From Candidatus Falkowiibacteriota bacterium (GTDB lineage: Bacteria > Patescibacteriota > Patescibacteriia > Patescibacteriales > UBA12465), in the NCBI GenBank assembly GCA_903839955.1, contig CAIMEI010000013.1:1-16940 (forward strand): DNA of 16,940 nt, given 5' to 3'. This document shows, piece by piece, positions 1 to 7,150 of this stretch. Positions within the stretch are counted from its first letter, which is position 1, and each line of letters opens with the position of its first letter. The notes beneath the pieces are model-generated. The model saw only the letters and a program-made list of their open reading frames with translations, had not been told where the DNA came from and searched no databases. The translations under genes were made by a program, and so were the position numbers.

Positions 1-2193
1 ACTAACCCAGCTGGAGATACGGGGGCTACAGCAGAACTTCGTTTAGCTCCGTCAGCCGCTCACGCAATTAGATATTCTTCAATCCAAGCAATAAATGTAA
101 CAGGTAATAATGATATTGCCCTTGCATTTGTGACTGGGCTCGGTGGCACAATAACTGAAAAAATGAGGATTATGCCAGGCGGTAATGTCGGCATCGGCAC
201 CACTTCGCCGACCACCGCCCAGTTAGTGGTCGCCACTTCCTCCACTAACTACACCATCGATGCCAATAATTATCGCATCGGTAATGTCGGCACTCCTATT
301 TCTCCAGGAGACGCCGTCAACCTTTCTTATTTGCAGTCCAGTATTGGCACGGCCCAAAATGCTTATTGGACGCAATCCGGCTCCAATCTTACCGCCTCTT
401 CTTCTACCTGGAATGTCGGCGTCGGCGTCGCCACTCCGAGCGATCGGCTCTCCTTGCCCTCTGGCGCTAATAATAATATCGTTTTTCAAAATAATTCGGC
501 GGTCGGTTACTATTATATCGGCACCACCAGAAGCGGCTATCAGCCTTATTTTGGCTACACTTTGAAGGCCGATCCGAATGTCAACAATGGCTTTATCAAG
601 GCTAACACCGATGTCACCAATTTGAATTTGATTCAGGTGGCCGATGCCAATGGCAGTATTAATTTCGCCCTAAAGGCCGGTTATGCTGGCGGGGCAGGTG
701 ACGCTTTCGATCCACTCGCAAATTCCAAGATGATTATTTTGCAGTCCGGAAAAGTCGGCATCGGCACCACTACTCCTAGTAATCTCCTGCAGGTCTATAA
801 TGGTGCCGCCGCTGCTCAGGCGCTGTTTAACGGCTACTCGATTATTGGTAATTCGGCCAACTATGCCAACGGCGCAATATTATTAGGAAACAATTCTGGT
901 TATCAAGGAGTATTTGATTACAATAGCGGCGGAAACACCACCATGACCATTAAAAACTCTTATAGCTACGCCTCCGCCTTGATGAATTTTGATATGGCCT
1001 CAATCCACGCCATATCCATCTTGGGTAACGGTAAAATTGGTCTTGGCACCACCTCTCCTTCCACGGCGCAATTGGTAATCGCTACTTCATCCGTCAACTA
1101 CAGTTTGGATGCTGGTAACTATAAAATCGGCAACGTCGCCGTGCCGACTGTGGGTACCGATGCCGCCAATAAGACCTATGTCGACTCGGCTTTGGCTAAT
1201 AGCTATTGGACGCAGTCGGGGTCCTACCTTTATGCCTCTTCCACCTCTTGGAATATTGGGATTGGGACAACCTCTCCTAGCCAGATGTTAACGGTGGCGG
1301 GGAATATTTTATCATCTCCGGCGGGCAATGCTTCCGGCGCCTTGATGTTTACCGCCGGCTCTATTGGATCCAGAATTGGTATTGGCCAGGTGGCCGCTAA
1401 TGAATTGCAAATTGGCGACACTTCCGGCTGGAATGATATCCGCTTTACTTCCGGGGCGACTGAAGCAATGCGCATCCTTAGCGGCGGCACTATTGGTATT
1501 AATACTACGACGCCATCATCAACCTATAAACTAGACATCAACGGCGCCACCAGAATTATCGGCAGTGCGCTTTATCTTGGCAATACTGGCGGTCAGAACT
1601 TAGGCGTCGACCCGACGGCCACTAATGGTTATTTTGATGTTCGCGCCAACGGCACGGGTGGCTATGGTTTTGGTTACGGTCAGGGCAGCGGCAGCTTTAT
1701 TTACTACGGCGGCACTGGTGCGATTAAATTCTCAGTGGATAATTCTGGCAACGGCTATTTTGGCGGAAACGTCAATGTTCACGGCACTTTACAGACCATG
1801 ACCGGGTCCGACTTCGCCGAAGAATTCAGTGTTTCCTCGCCTTTGGCACCAGGGACGGTGGTCGTGATGGATGATCTGGGCTATAAATCCGTGAAGCCTT
1901 GCGACCTGGAAAACGACAGCACAGTCGTCGGAATCGTTTCCGATAATCCTTCCATTGTTTCTGGACACGTGCTGAGCAAAAACAAAGTAGTGGTGGCGAT
2001 GATGGGGGTGGTCGATGTCAAGGTGAATAATAGCAATGGCCGCATTAGAAAGGGAACCCTGCTCACTACTTCCGCCCTGCCGGGCTACGCCATGAAAGCG
2101 GATAGCGCCAAGTCCGGCACAATCATCGGCAAGGCGCTGGAGAACTTAAATGGCAGCCGCGGGGAAATCAAAGTTTTGGTTAATTTGCAATAA
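1..2193 (+). CDS. Fibre-like surface protein, 5'-truncated, DFAEEF-type C-terminal cap
   Basis: The frame is open from base 1, so the true start lies upstream; the internal GTG at 130 is not a credible start. The 730 visible residues begin in a phage-tail-fibre style segment (ALAFVTG...EKMRI) that runs into GNVGIGTTSP at 181. Related G-x-I-G-I-G-T-T-x-P units recur near 409, 751, 1033, 1252 and 1489, each followed by a short hydrophobic strand, as in trimeric beta-stalks. Two YWTQSGSxLxASSxxWN linkers lie near 364 and 1204. From about 1804 a C-terminal domain of some 130 residues starts GSDFAEEF and contains GTVVVMDD, VVGIVS, GTLLTTS, PGYAMKA and IIGKALE, ending VLVNLQ. I know this cap from many bacterial tail-fibre-like proteins; a folding or autoprocessing role is plausible but not shown here. 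No Cys-rich or membrane segment is visible in this part. Probably an extracellular fibre; its ligand is unknown. Confidence 0.85.
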   Translation, partial: TNPAGDTGATAELRLAPSAAHAIRYSSIQAINVTGNNDIALAFVTGLGGTITEKMRIMPGGNVGIGTTSPTTAQLVVATSSTNYTIDANNYRIGNVGTPISPGDAVNLSYLQSSIGTAQNAYWTQSGSNLTASSSTWNVGVGVATPSDRLSLPSGANNNIVFQNNSAVGYYYIGTTRSGYQPYFGYTLKADPNVNNGFIKANTDVTNLNLIQVADANGSINFALKAGYAGGAGDAFDPLANSKMIILQSGKVGIGTTTPSNLLQVYNGAAAAQALFNGYSIIGNSANYANGAILLGNNSGYQGVFDYNSGGNTTMTIKNSYSYASALMNFDMASIHAISILGNGKIGLGTTSPSTAQLVIATSSVNYSLDAGNYKIGNVAVPTVGTDAANKTYVDSALANSYWTQSGSYLYASSTSWNIGIGTTSPSQMLTVAGNILSSPAGNASGALMFTAGSIGSRIGIGQVAANELQIGDTSGWNDIRFTSGATEAMRILSGGTIGINTTTPSSTYKLDINGATRIIGSALYLGNTGGQNLGVDPTATNGYFDVRANGTGGYGFGYGQGSGSFIYYGGTGAIKFSVDNSGNGYFGGNVNVHGTLQTMTGSDFAEEFSVSSPLAPGTVVVMDDLGYKSVKPCDLENDSTVVGIVSDNPSIVSGHVLSKNKVVVAMMGVVDVKVNNSNGRIRKGTLLTTSALPGYAMKADSAKSGTIIGKALENLNGSRGEIKVLVNLQ
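190..333 (+). repeat. 144-bp stalk module, copy 1 (shared with the gene at 2950)
   Basis: This stretch aligns without gaps, in frame, with 4213-4356 of another gene. The encoded 48 residues (GIGTTSPTTAQL to DAVNLxYL) differ at only six positions. A more diverged relative lies at about 1039-1185 in the same gene. Confidence 0.85.
1039..1185 (+). repeat. Diverged third copy of the stalk module
   Basis: It encodes GLGTTSPSTAQLVIATSS, then NYSLDAGNYKIGNV and DAANKTYV, clearly related to the modules at 190-333 and 4213-4356 but with more substitutions. A YWTQSGS linker follows it. Within this gene it is an older duplicate. Confidence 0.7.
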
Positions 2194-2217
2194 ATAGCTA
2201 ATAAGATAAGCCAAGGC

Positions 2218-2240
2218 GGCCGCTAATAATCTTAGCGGTC
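2218..2240. other. Intergenic hairpin without T-tail
   Basis: Bases 2218-2226 pair with 2232-2240 (9 bp, one G-T wobble) around a five-base loop TAATC. It lies between the stop at 2193 and the ATG at 2258. No T-run follows, so it is not a standard intrinsic terminator. It could stabilise the mRNA or limit read-through. Confidence 0.5.
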
Positions 2241-2257
2241 CGAGGCAGAACAAAAAT

Positions 2258-2863
2258 ATGGAGACAAATCCCAACACCAACAAAAAAAAGCTTTGGCTGC
2301 TGATCGGCGGCGTGGTGGTGATTATTATTTTGATCGCCCTGATTATTAAAGCCGCCAACCAGAAAAAAACCGTTGCTCCGGTCGCCGAGAACGTTCCGGT
2401 TGCTCAGCCAGTCGTTAATGCGCCGACCCCGCTAGCTCCTAATAATAGCGGTCCGACCGATAAATTCCGCACCGAAGTGCCGGCCAACACGCAAGTTCCC
2501 GGTATGGACGCCAAGTTAACTGAAGCGCAGAAAAAAGATATTGCTGTTCCCAGTATTGTGACGCCAGCCGCGCCGGGGGCGAGCACTAGTTTTCGCAGTT
2601 TTAGTATTTCCGGCGAGGGCGGAAAATTTATTCCTTCCCAGATTATTGTCCACCAAAATGACATTGTCCACGTAAATTTTACGGCGATGGACAAAGATTA
2701 TGACATCGTTTTCCCAAGCTATGGGATGCACCAGACCGCCAAAAAAGGTGAGAAAAAAGTTTTGGAATTTCAGGCGGTTTCTGAGGGCAGCTTCACTTAT
2801 TATTGCGACTCCTGCGGCGGCCCGACCAGCCCGGCCTCCGGCAAGATTATCGTGGTCAAGTAA
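2258..2863 (+). CDS. Membrane-anchored cupredoxin-fold protein with degenerate copper site
   Basis: 201 residues. A short Lys-rich N-terminus and one transmembrane segment (about residues 12-31, LWLLIGGVVVIIILIALIIK) predict an N-in anchor with the rest outside. A Pro/Ala/Val-rich linker runs to about residue 108. The C-terminal ~90 residues look like a small cupredoxin: IIVHQNDIVHVNFTA, then YDIVFPSYG, and a final YYC...SGKIIVVK strand. Aligned to the family pattern C-x4-H-x4-M, Cys183 is kept, but the His position (188) is Gly and the Met position (193) is Ala. The usual first His appears as Tyr148. Cys183 and Cys186 form a CxxC instead. It may therefore be structural or a thiol/disulfide protein rather than an electron carrier; other His residues (132, 138, 158) could still bind metal. 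The start is the first ATG; a weak GAGG lies 12 nt upstream. The fold call is fairly sure, the function open. Confidence 0.8.
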   Translation: METNPNTNKKKLWLLIGGVVVIIILIALIIKAANQKKTVAPVAENVPVAQPVVNAPTPLAPNNSGPTDKFRTEVPANTQVPGMDAKLTEAQKKDIAVPSIVTPAAPGASTSFRSFSISGEGGKFIPSQIIVHQNDIVHVNFTAMDKDYDIVFPSYGMHQTAKKGEKKVLEFQAVSEGSFTYYCDSCGGPTSPASGKIIVVK

Positions 2864-2877
2864 TTTGAACTTACTCT

Positions 2878-2907
2878 TTGGAAATAAGGTGAAAATCTTG
2901 TTTCCAA
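2878..2907. promoter_or_regulatory. Inverted repeat overlapping a candidate -35
   Basis: TTGGAAA (2878-2884) and TTTCCAA (2901-2907) are perfect 7-bp inverted arms separated by 16 bases. The right arm covers the proposed -35 of the next gene. No T-run follows, so an operator is as likely as a weak terminator. Chance occurrence cannot be excluded. Confidence 0.3.
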
Positions 2908-2929
2908 GAATGTCGGTTTGAGTTATAAT
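2901..2929 (+). promoter_or_regulatory. Candidate sigma70-type promoter for the gene at 2950
   Basis: A perfect TATAAT at 2924-2929 is preceded, after 17 bases, by TTTCCA at 2901-2906 (four of six matches to TTGACA). Transcription would begin near 2936, giving a leader of only about 14 nt before the ATG. Confidence 0.5.
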
Positions 2930-2949
2930 AAAGTTATAAAAAATGCTTC

Positions 2950-4893
2950 ATGTCCGCACGATTTAGCCAACTTCAAAAAATAATTTCCGGCCTGGTTTTG
3001 TTGCTGGTCTTTTTGCTTTTTCCATTCAAGACTTGGGCGGCGAGCAATTATCTCACAATCGCCACCACCACGACATCAATGGCTTCGGGCGACGTCGGTC
3101 TTTTCAGCAATGTTTCTTCGGGCTCGGCAACGACGAGCTATTTCTTGGATTTTCAGAAAAATAGCGCTGATATGTTTAAGGTGGACGCCTTAGGCAACGT
3201 GACGATGGCGGGAACGCTGAGCATGACTGGCGGGCTGGCTTCCTCCTTGAGTGCTGCCAATGTTTCCAACGGCTCCTTTGGCTTCAATACGGGTGCGGGA
3301 AATTATAGTTTCCCCTCTAACTTGAACATTTCGTCATACTTGGGAGTTGGCACGACCACAGCACCGGCTGTACCATTGGATGTTACCGCTCCGGTAAACA
3401 CGGAGCCTCTCTGGCTCAGGGCCACGGCCGGCTACGAGATTATCAGATTTAAAGATTTGAGCGGGACCGATAGAGCCTGGGTCGGAAACGACACGGGGTC
3501 AAATTTTTCCTTCAAGAATTTCACTAGCGGCGGCAACTTGTCGCTCATCACCACCGGCGCCGGCTATGTTTTGGTGCCCAACGGCAATGTGGGTATCGGG
3601 ACGAGCACTCCCGCCGCCAAACTGCACATTCTCGCGCCGACTGGTTCTGGTACTTCATACAACGCCTTTCTTGCTGAAAACAATCAGGGCGATTATCAAG
3701 GGTTCAAATACATCACTAGAAATGGCACTGGAACATACTTGGCCAATAATGTTTTATTTGAAGATGCTCGACCGAGTACCGCCGGTACTGTCGGTAGTTT
3801 CTTTACTATCTATCGTTCCGGCACCTTGGCCACAGGCACCGTTTTTCAAGTTGGCAACAGTACGGCGGCTAGCAGTCTGGTGGTTGATGCCAATGGCTAT
3901 GTCGGTATTGGTACCACCACCCCTCGTTTGCAGTTAGACTTGAATGGCAGTTTTTATTTGAATCGGCCGGCCACCATGGTGGATTCCGGTCCAACAATCG
4001 GCATCCCTGGTAGCACGACCAACGGCCTGATTTTTGCGCCCTCCAACTTGGCGAACGGTCAGAACGGTTATTTCAAATTTTCTTTTCCGGATACCACTTC
4101 GGTGAGGTTTAATAGTGATTACGACGGCCATTTAACCGGCTCAATCCAACGAGACATCCAATTCGGCAATAATTCCACCGTTATTTTAGATATTAAGTCC
4201 ACGGGCGCTATTGGCATCGGCACGACCTCGCCGACCACCGCCCAATTGGTAGTCGCTACTTCCCCCACCAACTATGCTGTTGATGTTAATAATTATCGCA
4301 TCGGCAATGTCGGCACGCCTGTTTCTCCAGGAGACGCAGTTAATTTGGCCTATTTGATTTCCTCCCTTGCTTCCTCCACCGCTTCTTCCACCTTGGGCTC
4401 TACTGGCCTGAATTTCGGCGGCACCGGCAACATCACTGGCGTCAACAAATTAACCGTCACCACGATTGATCCGCTCTACCAGATTGACGGCGTCAAATAT
4501 TCTTCTTTCGCCGGATCCATTGTTGGCGGTGTCAAGGAGGAATATGTCGGCCGGCTCAAAATTGATAGGTTACAAAGCGTGGGGACGAAAAAAGAATACG
4601 AGTATCGTTTGGATTTTAGCCAGCTAAAGGGCGATAGCGATCTCTGGGTTTGGCGTCAAGTCGTCGATTTTTCTCCGGAAAATGTGGATGTTAATATCAC
4701 GCCCTACGGTTCATTCGCTGACACCTATTACATAATTGAAGATAACGCGATTATTTTCCGCGCCAATCATCCTGTCGAAGTCTCTTATCGGCTTTCCGGC
4801 AAACGCCAAGACTGGCAGGCCTGGCCGACCAAAGCCAAAAATCAGCAGGAAAACGCTAGTTTTATCATCAACAATGGCCAGCTAATTAAATAA
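2950..4893 (+). CDS. Secreted fibre protein with 'IDPLYxIDG' C-terminal cap
   Basis: 647 residues. The N-terminus is a Sec signal peptide: basic MSARFSQLQK, a hydrophobic core LVLLLVFLLFPF, and likely cleavage around TWA-A-S (residues 29-31). The body is a Gly/Ser/Thr/Asn-rich beta-stalk with G-x-I-G-I-G-T-T-x-P units near 3345, 3586, 3898 and 4207. Segments between them, such as the one around NQGDYQGFKYITRNG, resemble tail-fibre inserts. The unit at 4213 is nearly the same as one in the upstream fibre gene. From about residue 497 a different domain begins (NKLTVTTIDPLYQIDG, then GGVKEEYVGRLKID, LWVWRQVVDFSPENV, EVSYRLSGKRQDW). I recall this cap at the end of several CPR surface proteins, with no assigned function. 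It has no cysteine in the cap and no C-terminal membrane anchor. Probably exported as a trimeric fibre; 30 nt upstream of a cupredoxin gene. Confidence 0.85.
   Translation: MSARFSQLQKIISGLVLLLVFLLFPFKTWAASNYLTIATTTTSMASGDVGLFSNVSSGSATTSYFLDFQKNSADMFKVDALGNVTMAGTLSMTGGLASSLSAANVSNGSFGFNTGAGNYSFPSNLNISSYLGVGTTTAPAVPLDVTAPVNTEPLWLRATAGYEIIRFKDLSGTDRAWVGNDTGSNFSFKNFTSGGNLSLITTGAGYVLVPNGNVGIGTSTPAAKLHILAPTGSGTSYNAFLAENNQGDYQGFKYITRNGTGTYLANNVLFEDARPSTAGTVGSFFTIYRSGTLATGTVFQVGNSTAASSLVVDANGYVGIGTTTPRLQLDLNGSFYLNRPATMVDSGPTIGIPGSTTNGLIFAPSNLANGQNGYFKFSFPDTTSVRFNSDYDGHLTGSIQRDIQFGNNSTVILDIKSTGAIGIGTTSPTTAQLVVATSPTNYAVDVNNYRIGNVGTPVSPGDAVNLAYLISSLASSTASSTLGSTGLNFGGTGNITGVNKLTVTTIDPLYQIDGVKYSSFAGSIVGGVKEEYVGRLKIDRLQSVGTKKEYEYRLDFSQLKGDSDLWVWRQVVDFSPENVDVNITPYGSFADTYYIIEDNAIIFRANHPVEVSYRLSGKRQDWQAWPTKAKNQQENASFIINNGQLIK
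4213..4356 (+). repeat. 144-bp stalk module, copy 2
   Basis: Gap-free in-frame counterpart of 190-333, with 42 of 48 encoded residues identical. Many differences at DNA level are at third positions, so the copies are not brand new, but the flanking stalk sequences match much less well. Confidence 0.85.
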
Positions 4894-4923
4894 ATTTAAA
4901 AAAATAAACTAACTAATAAAACT

Positions 4924-5595
4924 ATGGAAAATGGAAACAATTCATCTTTTAAGATGAGCAAAAAAACTTGGATCTTGATTGTTGCGGCTCTGGTGATCTT
5001 GGTCGCCGCGATTTTGTTGGCCTTCAATCTAGGCCAGAAAAAAGCGGTGGTGGAACAGCAAGCGGCACAACAGACCGCCAATCAGCAGGTCACAACTACC
5101 ACCGACAATAGCGGCAACAAAGTAGAGTCGGTGACGCCGACCGCTATTAAGGGTGCGGTCGCCCAGATTCCGGGCGCCAATTTAGTGACCACGGACAACA
5201 AGGTCATTAACGCCAATGGCGTCGTGGCCGTGAACAATGCCCAGCCGATGTCTCCGGAGGCCCCGAAACAAACCACCCCGATGGCCAAAGATCAGGTCGC
5301 CAAACTGCCTAATTCCGTCATCAAATTAACCGTGACGGCCGCTGGTTGGAATCCAAATTCCTTCACCGTCAAAGCGGGTGCGCCAGTTTCCGTGGTGATT
5401 ACTTCCGGCGATAGCTTTACTCATGTTTTTGCTTTTGACGATCCGAGTTTGAGTGCCGTCGCGGTTGGTGTTTCTCCTCAGGAAACCAGAGCGATCACCT
5501 TCAATGCGCCGACCAAAGCCGGCGAATATGGATTTCTCTGCGCCGTTCCCGGCCACGCGGGCCGCGGTGAAACTGGAAAAATGATTGTTAAATAA
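4924..5595 (+). CDS. Membrane-anchored cupredoxin (blue-copper-like) with axial Glu
   Basis: 223 residues. Residues about 15-35 (TWILIVAALVILVAAILLAF) form one transmembrane anchor, followed by a Gln/Thr/Asn-rich linker to about residue 130. The C-terminal ~90 residues are a cupredoxin domain: VIKLTVTAAGWNPNSFTVKAG, then THVFAFDDPSL, and YGFLCAVPGH near the end. The expected type 1 copper ligands His167, Cys206 and His211 are present. The axial position, five residues after His211, is Glu216 where most relatives have Met. Such domains usually carry single electrons at the outer face of the membrane; Glu would be expected to alter the site, as inference only. An ATG at 4954 (MSKKTW) is an alternative start that still keeps the anchor. 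No Shine-Dalgarno sequence is seen; the 30-nt gap after the preceding gene suggests co-transcription. A hairpin follows the stop. It is the better-preserved partner of the degenerate cupredoxin at 2258. Confidence 0.88.
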   Translation: MENGNNSSFKMSKKTWILIVAALVILVAAILLAFNLGQKKAVVEQQAAQQTANQQVTTTTDNSGNKVESVTPTAIKGAVAQIPGANLVTTDNKVINANGVVAVNNAQPMSPEAPKQTTPMAKDQVAKLPNSVIKLTVTAAGWNPNSFTVKAGAPVSVVITSGDSFTHVFAFDDPSLSAVAVGVSPQETRAITFNAPTKAGEYGFLCAVPGHAGRGETGKMIVK

Positions 5596-5606
5596 AAGTT
5601 TTCGCC

Positions 5607-5639
5607 AAGGGCCTCGTCAGAAAAACGACGGGGCCCTTT
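5607..5639 (+). terminator. GC-rich hairpin, probable terminator
   Basis: Bases 5607-5618 (AAGGGCCTCGTC) pair with 5627-5638 (GACGGGGCCCTT) over 12 bp with one G-T wobble and an eight-base loop. The T-run is only three bases, so termination may be partial. The next start codon is 15 nt after the stem, so the hairpin could also act as an attenuator. Confidence 0.7.
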
Positions 5640-5652
5640 GCTAATAGTCAAG

Positions 5653-7110
5653 ATGGTCCGCACCGCCAAAGCCAAACTTCGCCAAAGTTTTCTTAAAAAA
5701 GCGCTCACCGAAAAGCACACCTATTTGTGCCGTTTGATTTCTTATGGCGTGGTTTTTGTGCTGTTGTTTTTTAATCTTATTGTTAATTTATTTAACTATC
5801 ATCAGCAAGGCGATATCAAGAATATCTTGCAAGTAAATTCTGAAGAAAAGCAGCTTTCTGTAGAACCCAGCCCGGCGGCCACTTCACGTTTGCCGGAAAA
5901 TACTTTGAAAGATTTGAAGGCCGGTCTGACGGCCGGATCATTCGGTGATGGTTTTTCTTCACTGGCTTGGATTAATTCTGGGGCGACGGATTTATTTTTT
6001 GATAACACCGCGACCGCTTTTTATTTTCCGCCGAAGTATATTTATCAAAAAGTTCAGGACTGCTCTTCTAATCAAGAGTGCCCAATTGATTTGGCGGTCA
6101 ACACTTGCCGCGGCCAGCAGTGCCTAACGCTTTCCGGCGGCCAATTATTTTTTGCCGGCCACCCGCTCGCTTGGCCCAGTGACGAATTTTCCAAAGATGC
6201 GCGGGTGAGCATCGGCTTGTTGGGTAATAAATGGCTGATCGGCGCGATTGTCGGCAATGAGCAAGATAAAAAAATCATCGTTTATTCTTTTGATGGCCAT
6301 AATTTTTCGCCGCTGCTCGGCGTTTCACAAACCGTGATTCCGCGTTACCCCAATTATCACGGCTATCTTTCTTTTGGCGGCACTGACCAGGACTTTCTGG
6401 TTTTGTATGTCGGTTACGAGGGGCTCGCTTTTCATTTTAAAAACGGCAATCAAGAAGATGTTTCCAAATATTTTGGCATCAGAATGGCCGATGGCGGTTT
6501 TGATCCGCGCATTCTCCGCGTGGCCAGCGGTCAGGAAACTTTCTGGTACATCACCAGTGCGACCATTGCCAAGCCGAAACTAATCAAACTCTGGCAAGAC
6601 GGCACCAATTCCATTCAAGGCGTCGCTTCCTTTTCTGACCCGCTATTTTTTGGTCGGGCGCCCCAGCAAACATCCTTTAAATTAATCAGCCAGAACCAGC
6701 AGGGAAGAGATTTCACGGTGATTCAGGACTACGGAGAAGGCTTTCCTCGCCAAAAATGGCAATTTACTGATAATGGTTTTGATAATTCTCAAGATCGAAA
6801 AGTGGTTTCTAGCAATTTGATTACCGTCAGCAATGAACAGATCGGTTTTGCGACGCCGGCAAAAGTGGATCTTGACTTGGGCTTGACCGAGCAGTCGGCC
6901 GCTGTCGGTTGGGGCAATTACGCGCTGTTTCAATTTTCCAATAACGGCGTGGATTGGCTCGGGGCCAACCTTGGTGAAGAAATTATTTTTCCCGATAGCA
7001 AGGGCCAAGGTTTGTACTGGCGCGCGCAGTTTAAAAAAGGTGAAAATTCTGAGTATTCGCCATTTTTTGACAACTTCAATAACCTCGAATATTACTTCCG
7101 CGTTTTATAA
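5653..7110 (+). CDS. Membrane-anchored extracellular protein, possible beta-propeller
   Basis: 485 residues from the ATG at 5653. A TTG at 5638 would add five residues but lies inside the terminator stem, so I prefer the ATG. A basic cytoplasmic N-terminus (MVRTAKAKLRQSFLKKAL) is followed by one transmembrane helix (about residues 28-47, with VVFVLLFFNLIVNLF), then a large external part. That part has recurring strand-turn patterns (WLIGAIVGNEQDKKIIVYSF, FLVLYVGYEGLAFHF, TFWYITSATIAKPKLIKLW) compatible with propeller blades, though no FG-GAP or Kelch signature is clear. Four cysteines sit together at about residues 136-157, two likely disulfides. The last ~70 residues (WGNYALFQFSNNGVDW, then GLYWRAQFKKG) resemble a beta-sandwich module that I have seen ending CPR surface proteins. 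No catalytic motif is recognised. It could be a binding or scaffold protein. It has no visible promoter of its own. Confidence 0.75.
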   Translation: MVRTAKAKLRQSFLKKALTEKHTYLCRLISYGVVFVLLFFNLIVNLFNYHQQGDIKNILQVNSEEKQLSVEPSPAATSRLPENTLKDLKAGLTAGSFGDGFSSLAWINSGATDLFFDNTATAFYFPPKYIYQKVQDCSSNQECPIDLAVNTCRGQQCLTLSGGQLFFAGHPLAWPSDEFSKDARVSIGLLGNKWLIGAIVGNEQDKKIIVYSFDGHNFSPLLGVSQTVIPRYPNYHGYLSFGGTDQDFLVLYVGYEGLAFHFKNGNQEDVSKYFGIRMADGGFDPRILRVASGQETFWYITSATIAKPKLIKLWQDGTNSIQGVASFSDPLFFGRAPQQTSFKLISQNQQGRDFTVIQDYGEGFPRQKWQFTDNGFDNSQDRKVVSSNLITVSNEQIGFATPAKVDLDLGLTEQSAAVGWGNYALFQFSNNGVDWLGANLGEEIIFPDSKGQGLYWRAQFKKGENSEYSPFFDNFNNLEYYFRVL

Positions 7111-7115
7111 AATCG

Positions 7116-7124
7116 TGATATAAT
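7116..7124 (+). promoter_or_regulatory. Extended -10 promoter for the operon at 7151
   Basis: TG-A-TATAAT at 7116-7124 is a full extended -10. The matching -35 region (about 7096) is poor, which extended -10 promoters tolerate. The predicted leader is about 20 nt and AT-rich, with no Shine-Dalgarno motif. It lies just after the stop at 7110. Confidence 0.5.
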
Positions 7125-7150
7125 TATTATATATTTTTCATTCTTCGTTT

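Noticed and set aside
130..132. GTG as the start of the first gene
   Set aside because: The same frame is open back to base 1 and the upstream residues (ALAFVTG preceding EKMRI) belong to the same tail-fibre-like segment, so the gene is truncated by the window edge.
5638..5640. TTG start for the gene at 5653
   Set aside because: It lies in the terminator stem; the ATG 15 nt later keeps the basic N-terminus and membrane helix.
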